A stretch of DNA of 64,000 nt from Komarekiella atlantica HA4396-MV6 (GCA_019359395.1 JAHHHK010000029.1:1-64000), one strand, 5' to 3'; counted from the stretch's first letter, positions 17,202-26,641 are shown. Numbers and translations: made by a program. Notes: generated from the sequence alone by a model not told the origin.

Positions 17202-18845
17202 TTAGACTGCACAATTCAACTCGCCAGCTTTTTGGGTGAAGCGGCGATTCTCCCGATAATCCACGGGACAATCTATCACCGCAGGCACATCTTGAGCGAG
17301 GGCTTCTTTGAGTATGGGAATCAAATCATCAGCAGATTCAACTCGGTAGCCTTTTAAACCCATGCTCTCGGCCAATTTGACAAAATCGGGATTGCCAAAA
17401 TGCACAAAAGATGAGTTTCCTTTACCAAATTGATTTTCTTGCTTCCACTCGATTAGCCCATAGCCACCATCATTAAAAATTAAAGTCACAAAAGGAGTAC
17501 CGACACGCAAAGCAGTTTCTAATTCTTGGCAATTCATCATAAAACCGCCATCGCCAGTAGCCGCTACGACTTTGCGGTTAGGGTGAACAAGTTTTGCTGC
17601 TAAAGCGCCGGGAATGGCAATACCCATTGCCGCAAAGCCATTGGAAATAATGCAAGTATTAGGACTATGACAGTGATAATGACGGGCAATCCACATTTTA
17701 TGTGCACCAACATCAGAGATGACGATATCGTCTGGGCCCATTACTTGCCGCAAGTCATAAATTAACTTTTGTGGTTTAATGGGAAACCCTTCATCATAGG
17801 CGTGTTCTTCATAGTCAGCACGAATATCTCCCCTTAAGCTGATTGCAAAAGGATTGGCTTTTCCGTGGCGATCTGCCAATTTTAAGATTTCGTAGAGGGA
17901 ATCAGAAATATCTCCTACTACTTCTGCATGAGGAATATAACTACTATCAATTTCCGCTGGATTTACTCCAATATGCACAATCGGAATTTCACCATCGGGA
18001 TTCCATCTTTTGGGAGAAAACTCTATCAAATCATAACCAATAGCAATTACTAAATCTGTGTTATCAAAGCCACAAGTGATGAAATCTCTTTGCTGTAATC
18101 CCACTGACCACAAGGCTAAGTTATGAGTGTAGGGAATTACGCCTTTGCCCATAAAAGTATTAGCAACAGGAATATTCATGCTAGTAGCAAATTGCGTCAC
18201 AGCATCGCTTGCTTGAGAGCGAATTGCTCCATTTCCCACTAAGATTAAAGGATTAATTGCTTGGGAAATTGCCGCTGCTGCTGCCCGAATACTAGCAAAA
18301 GAAGCATAAGTTTTTTCGCTATTATCTTTATGTAAAGGTTTGCCTTCTACAGGCATAGCAGCAATATTTTCTGGCAAATCAATGTGAACTGCACCAGGTT
18401 TTTCACTTTGCGATCGCTTAAAGGCTTTCCGTACAACTTCGGGTGTAATACTCGGTCGCACTATCTGCTTAGTCCATTTAGTAACAGGAGCAAACATTGC
18501 CACCAAATCCAAATATTGATGGGATTCAATGTGCATTCTATCTGTTCCCACTTGACCAGTAATCGCCACTAAAGGCGCACCATCAAGGTTAGCATCTGCT
18601 ACCCCAGTCATCAAGTTGGTTGCCCCAGGCCCAAGCGTAGAAAGGCACACGCCAGCTTTTCCTGTCAGGCGTCCGTAGACATCCGCCATAAAAGCCGCAC
18701 CCTGTTCGTGACGGGTAGTAATAAATTGAATGGAAGAATGTTTCAATGCTTCCAAAACATGCAGGTTTTCTTCGCCAGGGAGTCCAAAAACGTATTGCAC
18801 CCCTTCATTTTCCAAACACTGCACTAAAAGTTCAGCCGTATTCAT
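17202..18845 (-). CDS. TPP-dependent decarboxylase, probable 2-oxoglutarate decarboxylase (acetolactate-synthase-like)
   Basis: 547 aa ThDP enzyme. The activating Glu is in TTRHEQGAAFMAD (about residue 47), the middle FAD/Rossmann-like domain follows, and the ThDP motif GDGGFMMNCQELETALRVG is near the C-terminus. By sequence it would be labelled acetolactate synthase. The next gene upstream on the same strand is an SSADH-like dehydrogenase. This pairing is the one shown in Synechococcus sp. PCC 7002 to turn 2-oxoglutarate into succinate. I therefore favour 2-oxoglutarate decarboxylase, closing the TCA cycle; acetolactate synthase remains the alternative. Confidence 0.8.
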   Translation of the reverse strand: MNTAELLVQCLENEGVQYVFGLPGEENLHVLEALKHSSIQFITTRHEQGAAFMADVYGRLTGKAGVCLSTLGPGATNLMTGVADANLDGAPLVAITGQVGTDRMHIESHQYLDLVAMFAPVTKWTKQIVRPSITPEVVRKAFKRSQSEKPGAVHIDLPENIAAMPVEGKPLHKDNSEKTYASFASIRAAAAAISQAINPLILVGNGAIRSQASDAVTQFATSMNIPVANTFMGKGVIPYTHNLALWSVGLQQRDFITCGFDNTDLVIAIGYDLIEFSPKRWNPDGEIPIVHIGVNPAEIDSSYIPHAEVVGDISDSLYEILKLADRHGKANPFAISLRGDIRADYEEHAYDEGFPIKPQKLIYDLRQVMGPDDIVISDVGAHKMWIARHYHCHSPNTCIISNGFAAMGIAIPGALAAKLVHPNRKVVAATGDGGFMMNCQELETALRVGTPFVTLIFNDGGYGLIEWKQENQFGKGNSSFVHFGNPDFVKLAESMGLKGYRVESADDLIPILKEALAQDVPAVIDCPVDYRENRRFTQKAGELNCAV

Positions 18846-18874
18846 TTGATTTCCTCACTAGCGATGAACAAAAT

Positions 18875-19066
18875 TGGGGACTGGGGGTTGGGGACTGGGG
18901 ACTGGGGACTGGGAGTGAGTTTTTCTAATACCAATATTCAACACCCAATCCCTAATACCTAATCCCTAATACCTAATCCCTAATACCTAATCCCTAATAC
19001 CCAATACCCAATACCCAATACCCAATACCCAGTACCCAGTACCCGATCCCCAGTACCCGATACCCA
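18875..19066. repeat. two heptamer arrays between the decarboxylase and the dehydrogenase genes
   Basis: 18875-18912 has GGGGACT-type units. 18941-19066 has some 18 units of CCTAATC, CCTAATA, CCCAATA and CCCAGTA type, changing type along the array. The larger array runs right up to the stop codon of the dehydrogenase, so nearly the whole gap between the two functionally linked genes is tandem repeat. Confidence 0.85.
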
Positions 19067-19067
19067 A

Positions 19068-20435
19068 TCACTTCACCCATACAGTTTTAACATTGACAAA
19101 TTCATGTATACCCTGGATACTCAGTTCTCTGCCATACCCAGAACGTTTAGTACCACCGAAGGGTAATCGTGGATCGGATTTAACCATACCGTTGATAAAT
19201 ACTGCACCTGCTTCAATTTCCTCAACTAAGCGATCGCGTTCTTGCTCATTTGTTGTCCAAGCACTTGCGCCTAAACCAAAGGGTGTAGCATTAGCGAGTT
19301 TAATAGCAGCATCAATATTCGGAACCCGGAATAACAATGCTACCGGGCCAAAAAATTCTTCTTTGGCAATTGAACTGTCATGGGGGATATCTTTGATAAT
19401 CGTTGGTGGATAAAAGTTCCCCGAACGATCTGATAAAGGATGTCCACCTGTGAGGACTTTACCACCGCTATCAATAGCAGTTTGCACTTGTTGGTCTAAA
19501 TCTTGGAGGATACCGGGGGTTGCTAATGGGCCTAAATCTGTGTCTAATTGCATGGGATCGCCAACTTTCAGCGCCTCGAATTTTTCTAAAAGTAATTTTT
19601 CAAATTTGTCAGCGATCGCTTCTGCTACAATAAACCGTTTCGCTGCAATACATGATTGCCCATTATTTAACATCCGCGCTGTAGTAGCTGTGACAACTGC
19701 TGTCTCTAAATCAGCACTTGCTAACACAATAAATGGATCGCTTCCTCCCAATTCCAAGACAGTTTTTTTGATTTGTTTTCCCGCAGCAGCAGCCAGGGAT
19801 GCGCCTGCTGGGTCACTTCCCGTCAAGGTAGCGGCTTTTACCCGCTCATCAGCCATTAAATCGGCGACTTTGGCAGCACCGATCAACAGAGTTTGAAATG
19901 CACCTTGCGGAAAACCGGCTCGTTGGATAATGTCTTCAATTGCTAAGGCGCACTGCGGCACATTGGAAGCGTGTTTGAGTAAGCCGACGTTTCCCGCCAT
20001 TAGTGCAGGTGCAGCAAAACGGAAAACTTGCCAAAAAGGGAAATTCCACGGCATCACCGCGAGAATTGCGCCCAATGGTTGGTAGCGGACAAAGCTATGG
20101 CTGGCATCGGTTTTTACAGCAACATCAGCCAAAAAACTAGGTGCGTGTTCGGCATAGTAGCGGCAAACGGCGGCGCATTTTTCTACTTCTGCGATCGCTG
20201 CTTTGAACGGTTTGCCCATTTCCAGAGTCATCACTTTCGCAAATTCTGCTTTCTCTTGCTCTAGAATATCCGCAGCTTTTTGCAAAGCGTGCGATCGCTG
20301 AGAAAAACTAGTTTGGCGATATTCCTCAAAAGCCTGATGTGCCAAATCGAGTCTGGCGGCAATTTCTGCATCGTTAAGTGGCTCAAAGGTTTTGAGCGTT
20401 TCCCCAGTGGCGGGATTAATGGTAGCGATAGCCAT
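19068..20435 (-). CDS. gabD: succinic semialdehyde dehydrogenase (NAD(P)+)
   Basis: 455 aa aldehyde dehydrogenase. AVMPWNFPFWQVFRF is the cofactor-binding start, LTGSDPAGASLA and ELGGSDPFIVL hold the general-base Glu, and NNGQSCIAAKRFIV the catalytic Cys. Length and the RLPFGGTKRSGYGRELS end fit the SSADH/YneI-like group rather than betaine or retinal dehydrogenases. It would oxidise succinic semialdehyde made by the downstream decarboxylase to succinate. A 16-bp perfect palindrome lies 48 bp upstream of its start. Confidence 0.85.
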   Translation of the reverse strand: MAIATINPATGETLKTFEPLNDAEIAARLDLAHQAFEEYRQTSFSQRSHALQKAADILEQEKAEFAKVMTLEMGKPFKAAIAEVEKCAAVCRYYAEHAPSFLADVAVKTDASHSFVRYQPLGAILAVMPWNFPFWQVFRFAAPALMAGNVGLLKHASNVPQCALAIEDIIQRAGFPQGAFQTLLIGAAKVADLMADERVKAATLTGSDPAGASLAAAAGKQIKKTVLELGGSDPFIVLASADLETAVVTATTARMLNNGQSCIAAKRFIVAEAIADKFEKLLLEKFEALKVGDPMQLDTDLGPLATPGILQDLDQQVQTAIDSGGKVLTGGHPLSDRSGNFYPPTIIKDIPHDSSIAKEEFFGPVALLFRVPNIDAAIKLANATPFGLGASAWTTNEQERDRLVEEIEAGAVFINGMVKSDPRLPFGGTKRSGYGRELSIQGIHEFVNVKTVWVK

Positions 20436-20482
20436 TACCTAACCTCCCGTTAAAAATAGCTTCAGGTAAACTTCATAGTGTT

Positions 20483-20498
20483 ACACATATATATGTGT
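20483..20498. promoter_or_regulatory. 16-bp palindrome upstream of the SSADH gene
   Basis: ACACATATATATGTGT is a perfect palindrome 48 bp upstream of the dehydrogenase start codon, where an operator would be expected. No known cyanobacterial regulator is assigned to this sequence by me. Alternating purine-pyrimidine DNA of this kind also occurs by chance in AT-rich gaps. Confidence 0.35.
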
Positions 20499-20866
20499 GG
20501 AAGCTACCACCTAAATTTTAGTCTTTTAGCCAAGAATTGGTGGCTCAATATTACAATTTTGCAATTAACTGAGAAACAAAATATACGGAATAACCGTGTA
20601 TTTATCGTTAAACAAATTTAAATAAAAAACATCCATGTTACAGACTCTACAAGCAACTCATAATAAACAAAACACATATTCTACATTGAATTTTTGCAGA
20701 CAAAATCAGATAATAAACTAGCGATTTCCCAAAATTAAAAATCAACTCTTTTCGACAATTCAAATTATTTTCCTCAGCACTCCCCCACTTTGGTTGTTGA
20801 GCGGCTTGTGCCGAGCGAAGTCGAGGTAAGTCGAAACATCACTCCTCTACTCACCACTAAATTTAG
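20499..20866. other. intergenic region with an AGCGAAGTCGA repeat
   Basis: AT-rich up to about 20790. Positions 20794-20840 then carry TTGTTGAGCGGCTTGTGCCG followed by AGCGAAGTCGA and AAGTCGAAAC, nearly identical to 52063-52110 and related to pieces near 51940 and 54090. No gene is seen. Confidence 0.6.
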
Positions 20867-22546
20867 TCAATGACTGGCGGGAAAATGTGATGTTCCTGAC
20901 ATTTCTGTATCCTGATTGATGAATTTCTCTTGGCGCATCTTCGTCTGATAAACCTTCACCAATCGATCAATACCTTTGAAACGATGATCCCCCATTTCCT
21001 GGAAGTATGAAGGTTGCGAAAGCATTTTATAAGTGGCTTCGCTAATCACGCATTCACCAGGGGAACAGACTGCTTCCATGCGAGCAGCAAGATTAATCGT
21101 AGCGCCCAATGCCGTATAGTCTACCCTCTGCGAACTACCAACATCTCCCACTACAGCCTTACCACTATTTATAGCAATACGTAATTGTAGCGGTTCGTGC
21201 CAAAAACCATTGGCGTTGAGACGTGCTAGACGAGTGAGCATTCCCTTAGCCGCAGTAGTTGCGCGATCGGCGTGATCTGGTTGCGGCTCTGGAGCGCCAA
21301 AGAATGCCATGATACAATCTCCGATATATTTATCCAAAGTGCCGCCACAGCCGAACACTTCTTGTAGCATCTCTTCAAATAAATTATTTAATAGTTGAGC
21401 GATCGCAGTTGGTGTTAACTTTTCAGAAATTGCCGTAAAGCCAACCAAATCCGCAAATAAAATGCTGATTTCGCTCTCGGCGGGAGCTAAACGACCACCT
21501 GGCAAACCGCCTACAGATATCAACTGCTGTACCACAGCTGGAGAATGATAGCGTTCTAGTCGGTGACGAATCACCTCTTCAGTTCTGAGTTTCTCTACCA
21601 ATAGCCAACGTTGCACACTAGACGCTACAAGGTTTGCCAAAGCCGAAAAAAAGCTGAGTTCTTCCTCGCCTTCATTTGCCCAATGATAAGAAGAAAGATG
21701 GGCATCGGCATAAAGAACACCTACAACTTTATTTTCATCCCATAAAGGCACTGCCATTGCGCTGCGAATGCCTTTAACTAAAATACTGTGTTCACTAGAA
21801 AACCGTTCATCTTTATGGGTATCAGCCGTTTGAATGACAACTTTTTCCTCAAATACCTTTTGGCAGATACTACGACTAATCCAACTGCCATCAGCCGCAA
21901 GATGTTTTTGTTGGAAAATATTTCTGGTAGCAGCGTTAACTAACTCTAACTGACCGCAACCACTGACATCAATTAATAATGCTAAACGGTCAATACTATC
22001 AAGGTAACGAAAAACGACTTGTTGCACCTGAGAGAAAATCTCTTCTATAGACGCCGCAGCACAGAGATTTTTAGCTATATCCACTAAGTCTTTGAGACGG
22101 GCAATGGTTTTATCTTTATTACTGATGTTGCCATCTTTGCTATCAGCTTCAATCCACTGCTGCTGTAGTTGTTCAACATTGCGAAAGATTGTTCTTTGCT
22201 CATTATTTTCTGTAGCTAGCACATACTTAGGCGTTAACTGTGCCGCCGGAGTGACAAGTAGCACTGCTAAGCTAACATTGCCCAGCCAAATAACATCGCC
22301 ATGATATAACTCTTGGGGGCAGCGAACAAGACATTGATTCACTTGCGTCCCGTTTTTGCTACCTAGATCCTCGATCATCCACACACCGATAGCTGTTCTA
22401 ACAAGCCGTGCATGATTGCGGGAAACTCCGACAAAAGGTAAGTATAAGTCACATTCTGGCAACCGACCAATTGTGAATACATCTTGATCTACTGTAACCG
22501 TTGTCTCGGTATCTCCTTCTCGTAGGCATAGCGTGAGTTCAGTCAT
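20867..22546 (-). CDS. FHA-GAF adenylate cyclase (class III)
   Basis: 559 aa in three parts. An FHA domain spans about residues 15-80 (FTIGRLPECDLYLPFVGVSR, HARLV, GSKNGTQVN). A GAF domain spans about 155-315 (SAMAVPLWDENKVVGVLYAD). A class III cyclase spans about 355-535, with metal-binding Asp in LFADLVGFT, Lys in DKYIGDCIMAFFGA and Asp/Thr in VDYTALGATINLAARME; these adenine-contact residues point to cAMP rather than cGMP. It has no membrane segment. FHA suggests docking to phospho-Thr proteins, so it may link kinase signalling to cAMP. Confidence 0.9.
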   Translation of the reverse strand: MTELTLCLREGDTETTVTVDQDVFTIGRLPECDLYLPFVGVSRNHARLVRTAIGVWMIEDLGSKNGTQVNQCLVRCPQELYHGDVIWLGNVSLAVLLVTPAAQLTPKYVLATENNEQRTIFRNVEQLQQQWIEADSKDGNISNKDKTIARLKDLVDIAKNLCAAASIEEIFSQVQQVVFRYLDSIDRLALLIDVSGCGQLELVNAATRNIFQQKHLAADGSWISRSICQKVFEEKVVIQTADTHKDERFSSEHSILVKGIRSAMAVPLWDENKVVGVLYADAHLSSYHWANEGEEELSFFSALANLVASSVQRWLLVEKLRTEEVIRHRLERYHSPAVVQQLISVGGLPGGRLAPAESEISILFADLVGFTAISEKLTPTAIAQLLNNLFEEMLQEVFGCGGTLDKYIGDCIMAFFGAPEPQPDHADRATTAAKGMLTRLARLNANGFWHEPLQLRIAINSGKAVVGDVGSSQRVDYTALGATINLAARMEAVCSPGECVISEATYKMLSQPSYFQEMGDHRFKGIDRLVKVYQTKMRQEKFINQDTEMSGTSHFPASH

Positions 22547-23041
22547 GAGTATGATATGTCTATCTTGGAAGCTGGGGGCGCAAGCAAGTTTAATCTCAGG
22601 TATACGCCAAGGGTTAACCCTTCACCTTTTCTTTATGGCACTGTTGACGGCATTACGACAACTGTATGTAGTAAATATCACCTAGATACTAATTTTAAAT
22701 ATAAAAGAAGAATGACAAGCGATCGCCACAAACAAGAACTTGTGAAGCAAGGACTATCCATACTACTGCCAAAAACACAAAACTCTATCTTAAACTACAG
22801 AACTTTTTTGCCAAACTAATCAAAATCATCATAATTTCAGTAAATAAAAAGAGACTTATGTGTTCTTCATAATATAACTATGAATTCTTCATGATTTATT
22901 TATCATAATTATCTCTGAGTAAATAATATAAAAGCAGCATTTAAGTTTTGCACATTTAAACATTGCGTTTAGACGTACATTCGTGGCAATTAGTAATTGA
23001 CCGATTATCAATTACTAAGTACAAAAACTACATAAAAGCTT
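22547..23041. other. divergent intergenic region, no supported gene
   Basis: AT-rich gap between the cyclase (leftward) and the VanZ-type gene (rightward), so it should hold both promoters. An 87-codon frame at 22556 has no ribosome site or family features and is not called. One HIP1-like GCGATCGC lies near 22719. Confidence 0.5.
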
Positions 23042-24529
23042 ATGATTAAACGCCAAAATTTCTATCAAGCTTATTCTGATTTACTGATTGTTATTATCAG
23101 CATATTACTAGTACTATTCGCTACACTTCATCCTTTTAATTTTTCAGTTCCAGATAGTTTCTCACTGGTAAAACTTTTTGCAAGTTTTAATAATACCAGT
23201 TATTTTCAAGACCAAGTAAATAATGTTTTGCTGTTTATACCTATAGGTTTCAGTCTCACTAGTCTTTTGCAGAAACTCAGGATGAAAATAGTTGTACAAA
23301 TTTTCATAGCTACCCTGGTGAGCGCTGGATTATCACTAACAGTTGAATTTTTGCAAGTATTTCTACCTACCAGAACGCCTACTCCAGCGGATATTATGAA
23401 TAATACTATTGGAGGGCTGTTAGGTTTTATTTGCTTTTATCTATGGAATCATCAAAGCTTTGCTAATACAGTATCGCATTTAGAAAATAGTAAGTCTAGC
23501 CGTTCCAACGAACAAGTAGCAGCCTATTTTTTAGGATATATATTTCTGATATTTTTGATTTCGCTGTTTTGGCAAAGTACGACAAATTTGAGTAATTGGG
23601 ATGTCAATTATCCGTTAACAATTGGTAACGAACGCACAGGAGACAGACCTTGGCAAGGATATGTATCTGAAGTCTATATTACTGATAGAGCCATATCAAC
23701 AAATGAGGTAGCACAAGGATTAGCTGACTCAAGTTACTTTGATAAACTTGGTACTTCTTTGTTAGCTTCTTACCGATTAAATGGTAAATGCTGCTATACA
23801 GAACAGACTGGACAACTGCCAGAACTATTGTGGCAAGGAAAGCCTTCAGATATGCAGGATGGTAAAGGGGCTTTTCTCAGTTCTAGTCATTGGCTACAAA
23901 CAGCTACTCCTGTTGCGTCTCTCAGCAAGAGAATCAGTAAAACATCTGAATTTACGCTCAGTGCTACCGTTTCTACTGCTAACACAGAGCAGTTAGGCCC
24001 TGCCCGTATTGTCTCAGTTTCCGGTAATTCTCTGCGTCGTAATTTGACATTAGCGCAGCAGGGAAATAACTTAGATTTTCGATTACGAACGCCAATTACT
24101 GGAGAAAATGGGTCAGAGTTAAAACTGAATATACCTAATATTTTTGTAGATACTAACCCTCATCACATAGTCGTTACTTATGTCAGAGCGACTATTCAAG
24201 TTTATGTAGATAATTTACAGAATTATTACTCTTTTAACTTACTGGATTTAATTCCCAAAAAGCAGAAAGTTTTTTACTATGCACTAACTTTTATACCTAT
24301 AGGAGTAGGCTTAGCCATAATAGTTTTACTAGCAAAAGCAAAGTTGATGTTTTCTAAGCTATTGGTTTATGGTGGGATGTTAATACCTTCTCTGATGCTG
24401 GAAGGTATTTTAATAAGCGAAAGTGGCAAACACCTCAGCCTGAAAAATTTATTACTAGGAATATTATTTACATCTGGAGCTATGCTGATTGTAAGAGTGC
24501 GGGCAGCTCAATTAAGAATGAGAAATTAA
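23042..24529 (+). CDS. VanZ-domain membrane protein with LamG-like module
   Basis: 495 aa. Residues 10-130 form a VanZ-like unit of four helices with the family signature TPTPADIMNNTIGGLLGF. After a fifth helix (about 155-175) comes a roughly 210-residue extracytoplasmic part with WQGYVSEVYITDRAIS, FTLSATVSTA and PHHIVVTYVRATIQVYVDN, the pattern of LamG/concanavalin-type lectin folds. Three more helices close the protein. VanZ-LamG fusions occur in cyanobacteria; function is unknown, but sugar or envelope sensing is plausible. Confidence 0.78.
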   Translation: MIKRQNFYQAYSDLLIVIISILLVLFATLHPFNFSVPDSFSLVKLFASFNNTSYFQDQVNNVLLFIPIGFSLTSLLQKLRMKIVVQIFIATLVSAGLSLTVEFLQVFLPTRTPTPADIMNNTIGGLLGFICFYLWNHQSFANTVSHLENSKSSRSNEQVAAYFLGYIFLIFLISLFWQSTTNLSNWDVNYPLTIGNERTGDRPWQGYVSEVYITDRAISTNEVAQGLADSSYFDKLGTSLLASYRLNGKCCYTEQTGQLPELLWQGKPSDMQDGKGAFLSSSHWLQTATPVASLSKRISKTSEFTLSATVSTANTEQLGPARIVSVSGNSLRRNLTLAQQGNNLDFRLRTPITGENGSELKLNIPNIFVDTNPHHIVVTYVRATIQVYVDNLQNYYSFNLLDLIPKKQKVFYYALTFIPIGVGLAIIVLLAKAKLMFSKLLVYGGMLIPSLMLEGILISESGKHLSLKNLLLGILFTSGAMLIVRVRAAQLRMRN

Positions 24530-24556
24530 CAATTTTTGATTTTCTGCCCTACTTTC

Positions 24557-25438
24557 TTAATTAGGTGGTAATTCTAAAGGAAGTGTACCCAATAATCCTT
24601 TACGGAAATCTGTTAAAAGTTGCCTTGCAGTTCGTTCTACATCACCTTTATAACGATGTTCTGCTAAGGCGTGTAAATAAATATCTCCAGTATCGGATGT
24701 AGAATCGAGCTGGTAACGCGATTGTAAAGGTTTCTTCGGTAATAAATCAGTAGCTACGGCTTCAAGATAGTTCAGTAAATCTACTAATGCTGCTGCTACT
24801 AGCTGATTATCGTAAGAGGCTTCACCGATATCATCACATATCGCTAATTTTAAGGCTGCTTCTTGGTCTTCCATCCTTGCAGGAATGACACCAGGAGCAT
24901 CTAGTAGTTCCAAATGCTCGGAAATTCGCACCCAACGCAGTTGACGAGTTACCCCAGGACGGGCTGCACTTTCCACTACCCGTTTTCCCAACAGACGATT
25001 AATTAAAGCTGATTTACCAACATTGGGAAAACCAATTACCACAGCACGGACTGGACGCGGTAACATGCCGCGATCGCGTCTTCTTTGATTAAGTGCCACC
25101 CCAGCGGCTTGCGCTGCCTGCATTATTTCTGCTATACCTTTACCATGTTGAGCGTTGGTAAAATGGGGGACTTCTCCTTGACGCTTAAACCAATCTATCC
25201 ATAGCGATCGCACTTGTGGAGTAATCATGTCTACGCGGTTGATTACCAATACCCGCGCCTTACTCCCCACCCACTCACTTATTTGCGGATGGTGTGTCGC
25301 CAAAGGAATCCGGGCGTCTCGTACCTCTAAAACCACATCTACCCGCTTCAGCTGTTCTTTGAGATTTTTTTCAGCTTTAGCAATGTGACCTGGATACCAT
25401 TGAATCAGATTTAATTTATAGTTTTGAGTTATAGCCAT
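24557..25438 (-). CDS. ylqF: ribosome biogenesis GTPase YlqF/RbgA
   Basis: 293 aa circularly permuted GTPase. The order of G motifs is NRVD (G4, residues about 67-70), then GFPNVGKSALINRL (G1), TRQ (G2) and DAPG (G3). This G4-G1-G2-G3 order defines the YlqF/YawG group. The N-terminus NLIQWYPGHIAKAEKNLKEQL is the family's opening motif. In bacteria it helps late maturation of the 50S subunit. The C-terminal helical region is present, so the gene looks complete. Confidence 0.93.
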   Translation of the reverse strand: MAITQNYKLNLIQWYPGHIAKAEKNLKEQLKRVDVVLEVRDARIPLATHHPQISEWVGSKARVLVINRVDMITPQVRSLWIDWFKRQGEVPHFTNAQHGKGIAEIMQAAQAAGVALNQRRRDRGMLPRPVRAVVIGFPNVGKSALINRLLGKRVVESAARPGVTRQLRWVRISEHLELLDAPGVIPARMEDQEAALKLAICDDIGEASYDNQLVAAALVDLLNYLEAVATDLLPKKPLQSRYQLDSTSDTGDIYLHALAEHRYKGDVERTARQLLTDFRKGLLGTLPLELPPN

Positions 25439-25452
25439 TTGTTAATTACGAA

Positions 25453-25836
25453 TTACGAATTATCATCTAAGGTTTGATGTAAAATCAAACGATTACCATC
25501 GGGATCATAAGCATAAATTTCTCTGCCATGAGAAGCAATAGAAATATTTCCCGGTGGGGGATAGCCCAAAGCAGTTAGGTGAGCGATCGCATCTTCCAAG
25601 TTACTCACCTCTAAACATAAACTTATCTTACTTTCGACAATACTTCCAAATTCAGATTCGTGTATTTTTTTAGGTTTAAAAATACCTAATCGCAAACTAG
25701 CTAGATGAAACTCAGCATAAACATTTGGAATTAAAGTTGCTGGTTTTTGTTCTAACAGCTTGGTATAAAAACTCACCAAATCCTCAAAATTAATCGCTGC
25801 TATAGTGGCGATCGCATCAGTATATTGGAAACCCAT
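25453..25836 (-). CDS. VOC-family (glyoxalase-like) protein
   Basis: 127 aa from ATG 25836; an upstream frame to 25845 is open. It forms one VOC unit, two babbab modules: AINFEDLVSFYTKLLEQKP, then SLCLEVSNLEDAIAHLTALGY and GREIYAYDPDGNRLILHQ. The last segment, YDPDGNRL, is the typical metal-site strand. Possible roles are a dioxygenase or lyase-like enzyme or a binding protein. It sits 15 bp after the YlqF gene start on the same strand. Confidence 0.78.
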   Translation of the reverse strand: MGFQYTDAIATIAAINFEDLVSFYTKLLEQKPATLIPNVYAEFHLASLRLGIFKPKKIHESEFGSIVESKISLCLEVSNLEDAIAHLTALGYPPPGNISIASHGREIYAYDPDGNRLILHQTLDDNS

Positions 25837-25974
25837 ACTTACCAAATATTGCCCTTATAAAACATTGTTTTTCCAAATATCCCGCCACAATAGCATGATA
25901 GTTCTTTCTAGGCGTTACACAAAGGATAAAATTGAGGCACTGAGATTTAAAACTCCTTATCCTCTCCGCGCCTC

Positions 25975-26071
25975 TTTCTTGGAAAGTTCTGTTCGCCGGA
26001 AGCCGGCGCACCCTGCGGGATCTTGCTACAGACTTTCCGCTGCGTGTTAGCGTAGCGGGGCGTAGCCCAAT
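25975..26071. repeat. composite GC-rich intergenic repeat
   Basis: Contains CGCCGGAAGCCGGCG (near-palindrome), CCCTGCGGG and GTTAGCGTAGCGGGGCGTAG, modules of the kind repeated in Nostoc gaps; similar pieces are at 13216-13255 and 61741-61830. It lies between the two VOC genes and has no coding signal. Confidence 0.6.
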
Positions 26072-26104
26072 AAATCATCCGACAAATACAACACCTCTTT
26101 TTAA

Positions 26105-26641
26105 CTACTTAACTGTAGCTGATTGATGTTGCAGATCCCGCACAGGATCGCCCAAAGAGCGCACATTCGCGGCAAACTCTAACAAAATACCATCAGGATC
26201 AAAGAAATAAATTGAGGAAATAAATGTATTTTCGTCAAGTTCTGGAGTATAACCAGAGGGGACATCTGCATGGTGTAAAACAGGCGTCGTTTGTACACCT
26301 TTGGCAATCAGTTTTTCTCTGTACTCCTCAATTTTTTCCAGTGGAACATTAAATGCCAAATGATTTAATGAACCATGTGCGGTGGTTACATTACCAGTCT
26401 GAAAGGCATCAAGTCCCACAGACGCAATACCAGGTGCAGCTTGCGGTGCTGAGGGGAACCAGAAAAAAGCCAAAGCATCCCCATTACCAATGTCAAAAAA
26501 GAAATGCTGTCCACCATCTGGTAAAGCAATGGTTTTGATCAACTTCAAGCCTAATGTATTGGTGTAAAAGTCCACAGTCCGTGCCATGTCTTTACATACC
26601 AAAGCAATGTGGTTGATTCCTTTAATTTGAAAATCTGTCAT
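26105..26641 (-). CDS. VOC-family (glyoxalase/dioxygenase superfamily) protein
   Basis: 178 aa. INHIALVCKDMARTVDFYTNTLGLKLIKTI is the first module, with a His metal ligand in NHIAL. HLAFNVPLEKIEEYREKL and IYFFDPDGILLEFAANV, with the Glu ligand, form the second. The layout matches glyoxalase/bleomycin-resistance/dioxygenase proteins with one domain. The substrate is unknown. It is only distantly like the VOC gene at 25453 and does not look like a recent duplicate. Confidence 0.83.
   Translation of the reverse strand: MTDFQIKGINHIALVCKDMARTVDFYTNTLGLKLIKTIALPDGGQHFFFDIGNGDALAFFWFPSAPQAAPGIASVGLDAFQTGNVTTAHGSLNHLAFNVPLEKIEEYREKLIAKGVQTTPVLHHADVPSGYTPELDENTFISSIYFFDPDGILLEFAANVRSLGDPVRDLQHQSATVK

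Noticed and set aside
17202-18845. Biosynthetic acetolactate synthase (ilvB) as first choice
   Set aside because: No small subunit or other branched-chain genes nearby, and the SSADH neighbour points to the 2-oxoglutarate bypass. Kept as alternative.
22556-22819. 87-codon open frame upstream of the VanZ-type gene
   Set aside because: Basic composition without pattern, no ribosome site, and it lies in the divergent promoter region.
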